From positions 1-59,294 of IMG/VR virus record IMGVR_UViG_3300007609_000022: DNA of 59,294 nt. The stretch is one strand, 5' to 3'. The DNA is from a virus. Position numbers and translations under genes: made by a program. A model generated the notes under the pieces. The model saw nothing but the letters and a program-made list of their open reading frames with translations. It ran no database searches and was not told the origin of the DNA. Below, one piece after another: positions 53,545-59,294 of this stretch (position 1 is the first letter of the stretch; each line of letters opens with the position of its first letter).

Positions 53545-54874
53545 TATTAAAGACTCAACATATTGTTTTTTTGCAATGCATAGTTTTAGTGTGCATGCAC
53601 ACGGCAAAGCGCGGGCTTGTTGTGTTAGCAGAGACAAGAGCAAGTCATATCTTGAAGGTTATAATGATCTAATAAGCCTCAAAGATGTGCATGGCAGTAG
53701 TCAGTATAAAGTCGTTCATTCGCTCGATGATTTTGTAAACGATCCTGTATTAATGCAAATGCGGAAAGATATGCTAGAAGGAATCCGCCCAGAAGCATGT
53801 ACCAGATGTTGGAATTTAGAAGAGCAAGGAATTAAAAGTTTTAGACAAATTAACAACACTACTTACTCTGATTTAATAGATACTGATTTATCTAACATAG
53901 ATGAAGACGGTAGAATGAACATATCGAGTATTAAATATCTTGATATTACATTGGGAAATGTATGTAATCTCAAATGCAGAAGTTGCAATCCGTGGAACAG
54001 TCATCGTTGGATAGAAGAAGGTCCTCATTTACCACACAACGGGTGGACTGAAAGTGCATATAACACAGGAAGATTAAGCTCCGAAGCACCTTGGTTTGCT
54101 CGAGCGTTTGCCGAAGGATTGTTCGATGATGTGTTGTCTAATATAACCAGTATAAACTTTTTAGGTGGCGAACCGCTGGTTGTAGAGGAACATTACGAGT
54201 GGTTACAAAAAATAATCGAAATGGGTCACGCAAACCATATCAATTTATATTATAATACAAATGCAACAACCATTCCAGACAAATTATACGATATATGGAA
54301 AGAATTTAATGGTGTAAATCTAGGTATAAGCATTGATGCTATAGGAGATTTAGCATATTATGTTCGGCATCCGAGTAAGTGGAAGGTGATCGAACGAAAT
54401 ATGCTTAAATTGGCAGAGTTTACAAAACAGCATAAAAATATATTTGTGCAGATGCATAGCACATTAAGCTGTCTAAACCTGCACGATCTTCCTAATCTTT
54501 TAGAATGGTCTCGACAAAATTATGAAGCTTGGCACTATACATGGAAATGGGGAAATTACGGTTACCAAAATTGTATCCCCCATTTTAACATAGTTGAATA
54601 TCCTTCTTTTATGCATATTAAGCACCTGCCAGATGAAATAAAAGAATCTTTAAACAATATGTTAGATCGAGAATATGAAAAATATTCGAATATGAACCTA
54701 AATGAATGGGAGTATTCGAGTTTGGATAACATAATTGGTATTAAAAATACGCTAAATCAAGAAAGAGATTCAAGCGAATGGAAAAAATTTATAGAAAATA
54801 CAAAGGCAAGCGATAATTTTAGAAGTTTAAATATTGTCGATTATGTACCTTGGATGGAACCCTACTTAAAATAG
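53525..54874 (+). CDS. Radical SAM protein with N-terminal twitch-like domain (449 aa)
   Basis: The start at ATG 53525 (MSIKYNNIKD) lies within the previous coding end; the frame is open further upstream but only inside the neighbour. Auxiliary cysteines: C14, C32/C33, C92 and C95 (CTRCW). Radical cluster C147-x3-C151-x2-C154 (CNLKCRSC), then LGGEPLVV. The signature is SIDAIGDLAYYVRHP...W, and the C-terminus reads IVDYVPWMEPYLK, a variant of the FPEL tail. The usual FCxxPW opening is replaced by YCFFAM. It is the last cassette gene, and its end overlaps the convergent minus-strand gene by nine bases. Confidence 0.85.
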   Translation: MSIKYNNIKDSTYCFFAMHSFSVHAHGKARACCVSRDKSKSYLEGYNDLISLKDVHGSSQYKVVHSLDDFVNDPVLMQMRKDMLEGIRPEACTRCWNLEEQGIKSFRQINNTTYSDLIDTDLSNIDEDGRMNISSIKYLDITLGNVCNLKCRSCNPWNSHRWIEEGPHLPHNGWTESAYNTGRLSSEAPWFARAFAEGLFDDVLSNITSINFLGGEPLVVEEHYEWLQKIIEMGHANHINLYYNTNATTIPDKLYDIWKEFNGVNLGISIDAIGDLAYYVRHPSKWKVIERNMLKLAEFTKQHKNIFVQMHSTLSCLNLHDLPNLLEWSRQNYEAWHYTWKWGNYGYQNCIPHFNIVEYPSFMHIKHLPDEIKESLNNMLDREYEKYSNMNLNEWEYSSLDNIIGIKNTLNQERDSSEWKKFIENTKASDNFRSLNIVDYVPWMEPYLK

Positions 54875-55159
54875 TTTTTTGGTTTCGTGTTTGACATCGT
54901 TCATTAATCTTTCGATGTCCATTTTAAAATCAATTTTAACAATTATGTCTTGATAATCTTCGACAGTATCTAAGAGTTTTTCTGCAACCAAATCCGGATC
55001 TTCTGAAAGTAATTTTGTAGTTATGTCTATCTCCCAGACAGATCCGTCGGAGAAATCTATTCGAACACTATCGATGTAAGCAACCGGCATTGTGTTTATT
55101 TCTAAATCAGTAAAAACTTCCGGCCATTGATCTATTAAGTGTTCAGGAGGTTTATACAT
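54866..55159 (-). CDS. Conserved small T4-like hypothetical protein (97 aa)
   Basis: A 97-residue acidic protein with WPEVFTDLEINTMPVAYIDS and VWEIDITTK, a pattern I know from small genes of marine T4-like phages, without a known role. No metal or nucleotide motif is present. It is the last gene of the right-hand minus-strand unit and converges on the radical SAM cassette, overlapping its end by nine bases. No terminator hairpin is visible at this convergence. Confidence 0.7.
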   Translation of the reverse strand: MYKPPEHLIDQWPEVFTDLEINTMPVAYIDSVRIDFSDGSVWEIDITTKLLSEDPDLVAEKLLDTVEDYQDIIVKIDFKMDIERLMNDVKHETKKLF

Positions 55160-55164
55160 ATAAA

Positions 55165-55806
55165 CTATGCATCAGCCTCTGTTTTTTTCTTTGTAGATTT
55201 TTTTGGTGCAGGATCTAGTTCTTCGGCCTCTCTGCGCAATCTGGCCGCTTCTTTATACATAGCATCAGCTTGACTACGATATGATTTTGCAAGATCTGCG
55301 TCGCTAAGAACGCCATCTGTAGAAACTGTTACAGGCTCGTCTGAAGGCAAGCTTTCTGCGACTGATGCTGTATTTTGTACTTCGTTAGTAGTTTGTGCTT
55401 TTGCAGGTGCGCCTTTAACAAAAGTATACAATTCATCTACAGTACAGTTTCTTTGCTCAGCTATGAATTTGTTAAGTTCGGATAAAACCACTTCCGAAGT
55501 AGGAGTAGGATTCATTATAATATTATCAGTTGCAACTTTTTGTAATCTATTATCTTGTTGCATTGCTTGCAGCATTGGACGACCGTCTGGAAAACTTCGA
55601 ATAAACATGATTTCTCCAAACTCAAATGCTTCCTGTGCTTGATCAGTTTCTACAAGAGTCATCATAGAATCATGATATTGATCTGGTAAAGTATGCACAG
55701 GCAATACTAATGCTTGATTACTTTCTCCGGGTAGTGTTCTAAAGATAACAATTACCCGGGTTCCGGTATTTTTAATTTTACCAACGTGTTTCATTTGCTT
55801 TGCCAT
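55165..55806 (-). CDS. Conserved T4-like hypothetical protein with charged tail (213 aa)
   Basis: The start is set at ATG 55806 (MAKQMKHVGK), behind AAGGAAG; a longer frame beginning nine codons earlier lacks a ribosome site. The N-terminal half is a compact domain (IKNTGTRVIVIFRTLPGES; LPDQYHDSMMTLVE; EFGEIMFIRSFPDGRPML). Residues about 100-140 contain a helix with QRNCTVDELYTFVKG. The C-terminus is a helix rich in Glu/Arg ending in KKSTKKKT. It occurs in the small-gene cluster next to rnh in similar phages. Function unknown. Confidence 0.72.
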   Translation of the reverse strand: MAKQMKHVGKIKNTGTRVIVIFRTLPGESNQALVLPVHTLPDQYHDSMMTLVETDQAQEAFEFGEIMFIRSFPDGRPMLQAMQQDNRLQKVATDNIIMNPTPTSEVVLSELNKFIAEQRNCTVDELYTFVKGAPAKAQTTNEVQNTASVAESLPSDEPVTVSTDGVLSDADLAKSYRSQADAMYKEAARLRREAEELDPAPKKSTKKKTEADA

Positions 55807-55807
55807 T

Positions 55808-56038
55808 TTATTCTTCCTTTTTAGAAACAGCATTTAAAAATGTGTCTAGTTTATTAAATACTTTGCCGACAGCTTCGAGTTCTTGTGCCTTAAATGCACC
55901 TCTTTGCGTAGCAACTTCTACAACATTTTTCAAAGCCGCTAAATCGCTGATATTTAAGTCAGGTCCAGCCGGCCCCGAATTTTCTGCACTTTCTGTAGTT
56001 TCTTCTACTTGCTGTGCTTCTACTTCTTGATTTTCCAT
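55808..56038 (-). CDS. Conserved small T4-like protein (76 aa)
   Basis: The true start is probably ATG 56038 (MENQEVEAQQ), with AGGAGA just upstream and a TAATG overlap with the preceding gene; a longer frame would extend into that gene. It has an acidic, disordered N-terminus, then a helical domain DLAALKNVVEVATQRGAF and AVGKVFNKLDTFLNAV, a conserved pattern among marine T4-like phages. It may be a small interaction partner in replication or transcription. No further function can be assigned. Confidence 0.72.
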   Translation of the reverse strand: MENQEVEAQQVEETTESAENSGPAGPDLNISDLAALKNVVEVATQRGAFKAQELEAVGKVFNKLDTFLNAVSKKEE

Positions 56039-56307
56039 TAATTTCTCCTTAGATATGGACAAGCTAACATAAAGTATGTCATTTCTTTTTCTTCTTCAAA
56101 CCCTATAAAAGATTCAACTTTTAAAGAATTTGAACTAGTAATAGTTGGCATCCTAGATAAGCAATACCGACCTTTTAGTTTAGATTTTATCCAATTTTCG
56201 ATGTCTAGTGTATGCCAATCGTCTAACTTTGTTTTAACAAAATGTATCGGCATTTTTTCTAACTTTCTTACTTTTAAAACATCTAAAGGGTTAAGATCTA
56301 ATTTCAT
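56038..56307 (-). CDS. Conserved small T4-like protein (89 aa)
   Basis: 89 aa with a distinctive conserved block: WIKSKLKGRYCLSRMP, then FIGFEEEKEMTYFMLACPYLRRN at the very end. The single Cys residues are not arranged for metal binding. It starts 32 bases after the previous stop and is coupled to the next gene. An exact TATAAATA lies just upstream but is too close to the ATG to be a sure promoter for this gene. Function unknown. Confidence 0.72.
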   Translation of the reverse strand: MKLDLNPLDVLKVRKLEKMPIHFVKTKLDDWHTLDIENWIKSKLKGRYCLSRMPTITSSNSLKVESFIGFEEEKEMTYFMLACPYLRRN

Positions 56308-56339
56308 ATAATATTTATAATGTGCTAAGTTTATTAAGT

Positions 56340-56729
56340 TTAATTCTGATTCATTCTTTTGGCCAATGCTTTAGTATATCCAAGTTTTTGTACATCTCCG
56401 GAAAATAAATAAAGCTCAAATGCCGCTTTTTCTTTCAAAACAACGATATACTTTTTAGTGATATAATAAGGCGACTCGATAAAGTTATCTAGCCAAACTA
56501 ACACCTGTGGAGTTATCGAAAAATTTTTTGGAAAATTAATTTTGTAAGTTTTTATTTCTGCTCGTTGTTCTATGTATTTAATAGCATATTCGGTTAATCT
56601 TAAACCGCCTTCTTCCTTGCTACGAACATTCCACCACCAATCTGCTCTTAACTTTTTAATTCGATTTTCAGTTGCTTCTTCTCCGCCTGCATTAAGAAAA
56701 ATAGAGGTAAATTGATCTTTTATGTCCAT
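56340..56729 (-). CDS. Conserved small T4-like protein (129 aa)
   Basis: 129 aa. The N-terminal half is helical and basic (RIKKLRADWWWNVRSKEEGG), then LRLTEYAIKYIEQRAEIKTY and a second half FSITPQVLVWLDNFIESPYYI, ending in a helical tail. The W-W-W cluster and charge suggest a protein or nucleic-acid contact surface. It is one base after the 94-aa gene. I know similar proteins near rnh in related phages, without a defined role. Confidence 0.72.
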   Translation of the reverse strand: MDIKDQFTSIFLNAGGEEATENRIKKLRADWWWNVRSKEEGGLRLTEYAIKYIEQRAEIKTYKINFPKNFSITPQVLVWLDNFIESPYYITKKYIVVLKEKAAFELYLFSGDVQKLGYTKALAKRMNQN

Positions 56730-56730
56730 C

Positions 56731-57015
56731 TCATGTTTCTACTTCGCCCGAAGTTAGTTTATAAACCTTAAAATCTTCTGTTTTAAACATTTTGTTTAGT
56801 TTTTTAGCTAGATTATGAGCATGACCGGGATTCGAAAAAGACACTTTTTTATATTTCGGACCCGGATAGCTAGATACAAAACTACCACTTTTTAAGTTAA
56901 AGGGATTTCCTTTATAAAATACAGCCCAAATAGCTTCAGATTCTAATATCTGTTCTACTTTATATGTATCTTTGTTTGTGTGTTCTAAAATTATTTTGGG
57001 CTTCGGCCTACTCAT
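56731..57015 (-). CDS. Conserved small T4-like protein (94 aa)
   Basis: 94 residues. Conserved features are RPKPKIILEHTNK, then ESEAIWAVFYKGNPFNL, YPGPKYKKVSFSNPGHA and HNLAKKLNKMFKTEDF. The globular alpha/beta pattern is typical of the small proteins in this T4-like gene cluster. It is preceded by a 40-base gap with an inverted repeat. No catalytic residues can be recognised. Confidence 0.75.
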   Translation of the reverse strand: MSRPKPKIILEHTNKDTYKVEQILESEAIWAVFYKGNPFNLKSGSFVSSYPGPKYKKVSFSNPGHAHNLAKKLNKMFKTEDFKVYKLTSGEVET

Positions 57016-57016
57016 C

Positions 57017-57042
57017 TGCGTAATTCCTTAATTAACTACGCA
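57017..57042. other. Inverted repeat in a minus-strand gap
   Basis: TGCGTA at 57017-57022 and TACGCA at 57037-57042 flank a 14-base loop containing the palindrome TTAATTAA. On the minus strand GATAAATA (57052-57045) lies just upstream. The element sits two bases before the 94-aa gene on that strand. It may be an operator or an mRNA-processing hairpin. No T-tract follows, so it is not a typical terminator. Confidence 0.3.
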
Positions 57043-57055
57043 TATATTTATCTTC

Positions 57056-57307
57056 TTAAAACTTACCGCCGTCAAATTTTACATCAATATTTGAGGTTGA
57101 TTCCTTAATGTCTTTTAGCATCTCGTTTACTTCAGTAATAGTTCCTGCTAATTTTGTAGAAAATAAAGCCAGATCGGAAACCATATCTCGGGCTTCTTGA
57201 ATTGACAGTCTGATATCTTTTGCTTGACTTTTTTCTGCAGATCGAACACGCTGAATAAATCGTTCAACACTGGGCAAAGACTGCGGAATATTACTTTGTG
57301 TTGGCAT
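57056..57307 (-). CDS. Conserved small T4-like protein (83 aa)
   Basis: 83 aa, largely helical: SLPSVERFIQRVRSAEKSQAKD, then RLSIQEARDMVSDLALFSTKLA and a Lys/Asp-rich end. Heptad-like spacing of hydrophobic residues suggests a coiled coil, hence a multimer or binding partner. It overlaps the 159-aa gene by 17 bases. Its position downstream of rnh recalls the dsbA/33/59 region of T4, but the sequence does not allow me to equate it with any of these. Confidence 0.7.
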   Translation of the reverse strand: MPTQSNIPQSLPSVERFIQRVRSAEKSQAKDIRLSIQEARDMVSDLALFSTKLAGTITEVNEMLKDIKESTSNIDVKFDGGKF

Positions 57308-57770
57308 GCGATAGTACCTGCTTCATTTCCATTTCTGTTTTAAAGGGTCCTTGATAGGGATATCTTTGTAAAGTAATAAGTTTAGGACAGAAGGATTTAA
57401 CCCATCCTTTATCGAACTTAATTATATAATACCCTGCACAATATAAGCTTTTAGAATCTAAACTTTTAGTGAATAGAGGAAGTTTTTTCTTAATATCAAA
57501 CATAGAATTATGCGGTTTTGTACTACATGCAAACCCGTGAACTTCTAAAGGTTCTGCATTATCGGCAGGTTTAACAATTTTAGCAACAAAAAAGTCCGAT
57601 CCAAATTCTGTTGTTAGACTCTTTTTATCTTTAAATATTCTCACACCGGATTCGTTACTCATTACGAAGCGATTGTCGTCGTTTTTTCTCAGTGTTGCAC
57701 ATTTCACACCATTTTGTTCGATAATCCAAAATTTATCATCGATAATAGGCTTTGCTTGCAATTCGTTCAT
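57291..57770 (-). CDS. Conserved hypothetical protein next to rnh (159 aa)
   Basis: 159 aa, beginning MNELQAKPIIDDKFWIIEQNG. It is a mixed alpha/beta protein with repeated Phe/Lys and a central segment GFACSTKPHNSMFDIKKKLPL, then YCAGYYIIKFDKGWVKSFCPKL and a C-terminal helix. Two Cys pairs are not in a recognisable zinc arrangement. It starts one base downstream of the rnh stop and is co-transcribed with it. Homologues in other marine myoviruses seem likely, but the role is unknown. Confidence 0.68.
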   Translation of the reverse strand: MNELQAKPIIDDKFWIIEQNGVKCATLRKNDDNRFVMSNESGVRIFKDKKSLTTEFGSDFFVAKIVKPADNAEPLEVHGFACSTKPHNSMFDIKKKLPLFTKSLDSKSLYCAGYYIIKFDKGWVKSFCPKLITLQRYPYQGPFKTEMEMKQVLSHANTK

Positions 57771-57771
57771 G

Positions 57772-58764
57772 TTATTCTCCGTTGATATATCTTGCGTTTA
57801 ATGGTTCTGCATAACTTTGTGCTTGATCAGCAATTTTTTGTAAATCCCAAAGATTACAAAATTTCATTAATCTGATCCCAACCTGGCTTATATTTTTAGG
57901 TTCGCTGGTCTTTTCTGTAATTGTGTTATTAATTATTTCTCTAATATCTTCAGGCTGTTGTGTTAAATCGATTAGTTGTCGATTGCGTTCATAGTCGTCT
58001 AACACACGATGTTCATCGCCGTTGTGATCTACCCACCGTTGTAACATAAGGTTATTCCAATTGAAACCTTTACTAGACTTGTCTTCAAATGCTTCTAATA
58101 ACCCGACTTTATTTTTAGTACCTTTTTTTCTAACACCCGGATACGCCGAAAACACATTGTCACTAGTATCGCCACGCATACATTTTTCAAATAACAACCA
58201 TTGTGGATCGGGTGCAGGCTTTGCTTCTTTAGTTTTCTTATCAACTACAGGCTTGTTGTTTTTATCAAAGTAACCTTCATGTGTAGTTGTGACTTCCTGC
58301 ACTCCGTTATACTGTTTTACGTTAGGAGCAATTAACTGAGCAAAGTCAGAATCGGTTGAAATAATTACGTGATCGTCATCAGGATGCTGTTGAATCCATC
58401 CTGCAATTAAGTCATCCGCTTCCAGTTGTTTATGCTGTAAAACTGTGCAATTCGTTTTCTCAGTAATAAAGTCCTTAAAGGTGTCGAACGCTTCCCAGAA
58501 GACTTTGTCTTCTTCTTGTTCTTTTTCAGTGAGCGCCGCCCGGGCGTCAGACCTATTTCTCTTATACGGCTCATAATAGTCTTTCCTCCAGCTACGACCT
58601 TCTAAGCAAAATACTACATGACTTCCATTGAAGTCTTGCCATGCTTTGCGAACACTGTTTAAGGTAATGTGAAAAGCCATACCTAATTTAATATCGGCAT
58701 CGCCTTTGATCACATGCCTGGCACGAAAAAATGTATTCGCGGTATCTACTAAAATATATGTCAT
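57772..58764 (-). CDS. rnh: 5'-3' exonuclease / RNase H of the FEN family (T4 rnh type)
   Basis: Removes RNA primers and 5' flaps during lagging-strand replication. The PIN/FEN acid motifs are present: VDTAN at 6-10, CLEG at 53-56, LEADDLI at 114-120, STDSDFAQLI at 136-145, and RGDTSDNV further on. The helix-hairpin-helix-like region follows (AYPGVRKKGTKNKVGL). The length of 330 aa agrees with T4 RNase H (305 aa). Its start overlaps the preceding gene by four bases (ATGA). It belongs to the minus-strand replication unit, together with the small conserved proteins downstream. Confidence 0.9.
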   Translation of the reverse strand: MTYILVDTANTFFRARHVIKGDADIKLGMAFHITLNSVRKAWQDFNGSHVVFCLEGRSWRKDYYEPYKRNRSDARAALTEKEQEEDKVFWEAFDTFKDFITEKTNCTVLQHKQLEADDLIAGWIQQHPDDDHVIISTDSDFAQLIAPNVKQYNGVQEVTTTHEGYFDKNNKPVVDKKTKEAKPAPDPQWLLFEKCMRGDTSDNVFSAYPGVRKKGTKNKVGLLEAFEDKSSKGFNWNNLMLQRWVDHNGDEHRVLDDYERNRQLIDLTQQPEDIREIINNTITEKTSEPKNISQVGIRLMKFCNLWDLQKIADQAQSYAEPLNARYINGE

Positions 58765-59165
58765 GAGTTATCTTTCTTCACTGAATTAATATCAATAACG
58801 CCGGTATTAACTTGTTCCATCGGGCCACCGTAGTCACCGTCGACTACAACATTAGCACACAACTCTCTAAACCAACGATCTACAATTTCTTCTTCGGGAT
58901 CACCTTCTAACCCATAACCTTGTGTTTTTAATTGTTCAATAAAGTATTTGTTCCAATCGAGTTCAAAAAATCCATTGCGAACATTTTCTTTATTTACGTG
59001 CGTATCTAACACGCCAACCCAAGGTTCTTTCTTGCGTGTAGCTTTTTCTTTTTCACTAAGTGTTTTAAGTTCTGCCTGATCTTCTAGTTCTTTAGCTTTA
59101 GCAAGAGTAGCTTCTGCTTCTGCTTTGATCTTATCGAGACCAGTTAGTTTTTCTAACCACTTCAT
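58761..59165 (-). CDS. Conserved T4-like hypothetical protein (134 aa)
   Basis: The start is set at ATG 59165 (MKWLEKLTGL), which overlaps the upstream stop in a TAATG junction; an in-frame ATG four codons earlier lies inside the neighbour. The N-terminal third is a charged coiled coil (AEAEATLAKAKELEDQAEL). The remainder is a conserved domain: KEPWVGVLDTHVN, NGFFELDWNKYFIEQLKTQGY and EEIVDRWFRELC. It is known to me as a conserved, unassigned protein of marine T4-like phages next to rnh. Function unknown. Confidence 0.75.
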   Translation of the reverse strand: MKWLEKLTGLDKIKAEAEATLAKAKELEDQAELKTLSEKEKATRKKEPWVGVLDTHVNKENVRNGFFELDWNKYFIEQLKTQGYGLEGDPEEEIVDRWFRELCANVVVDGDYGGPMEQVNTGVIDINSVKKDNS

Positions 59166-59294
59166 TATGTACCCCACTCATTCTTAAACAACGGCACTTG
59201 TAGTCTATCTGAATACCTAACACCGTTTGCCATAGCAAGTTCCGCTACACGGCGGTTGTTAAGCTCGTAGACACCTTCTGTGCCACCTACAGGC
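59165..59294 (-). CDS. C-terminal fragment of a minus-strand gene cut by the window edge
   Basis: A frame without stops enters from the right edge and ends at TAA (59167-59165), overlapping the next ATG. The 42 visible residues include GVYELNNRRVAELAMANG and SDRLQVPLFKNEWGT. This is too little to name a family. The TAATG junction and reading direction show that it belongs to the same operon as rnh. Confidence 0.65.
   Translation of the reverse strand, partial: PVGGTEGVYELNNRRVAELAMANGVRYSDRLQVPLFKNEWGT

Noticed and set aside
43660-54874. Small frames inside the cassette as peptide precursors for the radical SAM enzymes
   Set aside because: All short frames I checked are antisense or out-of-frame shadows of larger real genes, without leader-like or core-like repeats.
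43660-54874. Assignment of the radical SAM genes to common phage functions (NrdG activase, QueE of 7-deazaguanine synthesis)
   Set aside because: The proteins have twitch or SPASM-like cysteines or a B12-type domain, and no partner genes of those pathways (nrdD, queC/D) are seen in the window.
38726-54874. Cassette as host DNA joined to a phage contig by misassembly
   Set aside because: Base composition by eye, gapless overlaps, a late promoter and phage-type glycosyltransferases at its left side all continue the phage pattern. Only read mapping could settle it fully.
56312-56319. Exact TATAAATA on the minus strand before the 89-aa gene
   Set aside because: The box ends only four bases before the ATG, leaving no room for a leader; in AT-rich DNA this octamer can occur by chance. 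It might serve the next gene, but I cannot support this.
1-59294. tRNA genes, CRISPR arrays, insertion sequences or integrase sites
   Set aside because: No non-coding gap is long enough (all are under about 100 bases), and I saw no regular short repeats, transposase motifs or cloverleaf sequences.

Overview
The window is a piece of a T4-like (Tevenvirinae-type) contractile-tail phage genome, most likely marine (cyanophage or pelagiphage relatives) or a metagenomic assembly of one. The case rests on a syntenic set of T4 core proteins: gp46/gp47 recombination nuclease, gp55 late sigma factor, gp48, gp53, gp5, gp25 and gp6 of the baseplate, tail fibres with a collar domain, and an rnh-type 5'-3' exonuclease. 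The DNA is clearly AT-rich and almost gapless; neighbouring genes usually overlap by a few bases (TAATG or ATGA junctions). I see no tRNA, CRISPR array, insertion sequence or photosynthesis gene. The host cannot be decided from the window alone.

Layout. (1) 1-4268, minus strand: a GIY-YIG-type protein (cut by the window edge), a small conserved protein, gp46, gp47 and gp55, with a sigma70-like promoter for gp47-gp46. (2) 4351-38725, plus strand: the late tail block, consisting of gp48, gp53, an 820-aa structural protein, gp5 without a lysozyme domain, gp25, a large gp6, a 4593-aa baseplate/tail protein with FG-GAP-like and carbohydrate-binding-like modules, a 214-aa structural protein, four paralogous tail-fibre-type proteins and two further paralogous structural proteins. 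T4-type late promoter boxes (TATAAATA or one mismatch) precede several of these units. (3) 38791-54874, plus strand: an accessory cassette of 14 genes. It holds four stand-alone glycosyltransferase-like proteins, two unknowns, a probable Fe(II)/2-oxoglutarate oxygenase and seven radical SAM proteins. One radical SAM protein is fused to a GT10-like glycosyltransferase. (4) 54866-59294, minus strand: small conserved T4-like proteins and the rnh/FEN-type exonuclease.

The cassette is the striking part. Five radical SAM proteins share one architecture: an N-terminal cysteine-rich twitch-like domain, then CxxxCxxC, GGE, an S[IL]D...YxR...W signature, and a C-terminal tail of the FPEL type. A sixth is a B12-binding-type radical SAM protein with an extra C-terminal domain. 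The seventh has N-terminal CxxxCxxC and a cysteine-rich C-terminal SPASM-like region. Nearly all genes in the cassette overlap, so they form one transcription unit. That unit sits directly behind the tail-fibre genes, downstream of an exact TATAAATA late box and a nearby sigma70-like signal. My inference is a late-expressed modification system that builds or edits a glycan or a protein side chain, possibly on the phage fibres or the host surface. The substrate is not visible in the sequence.
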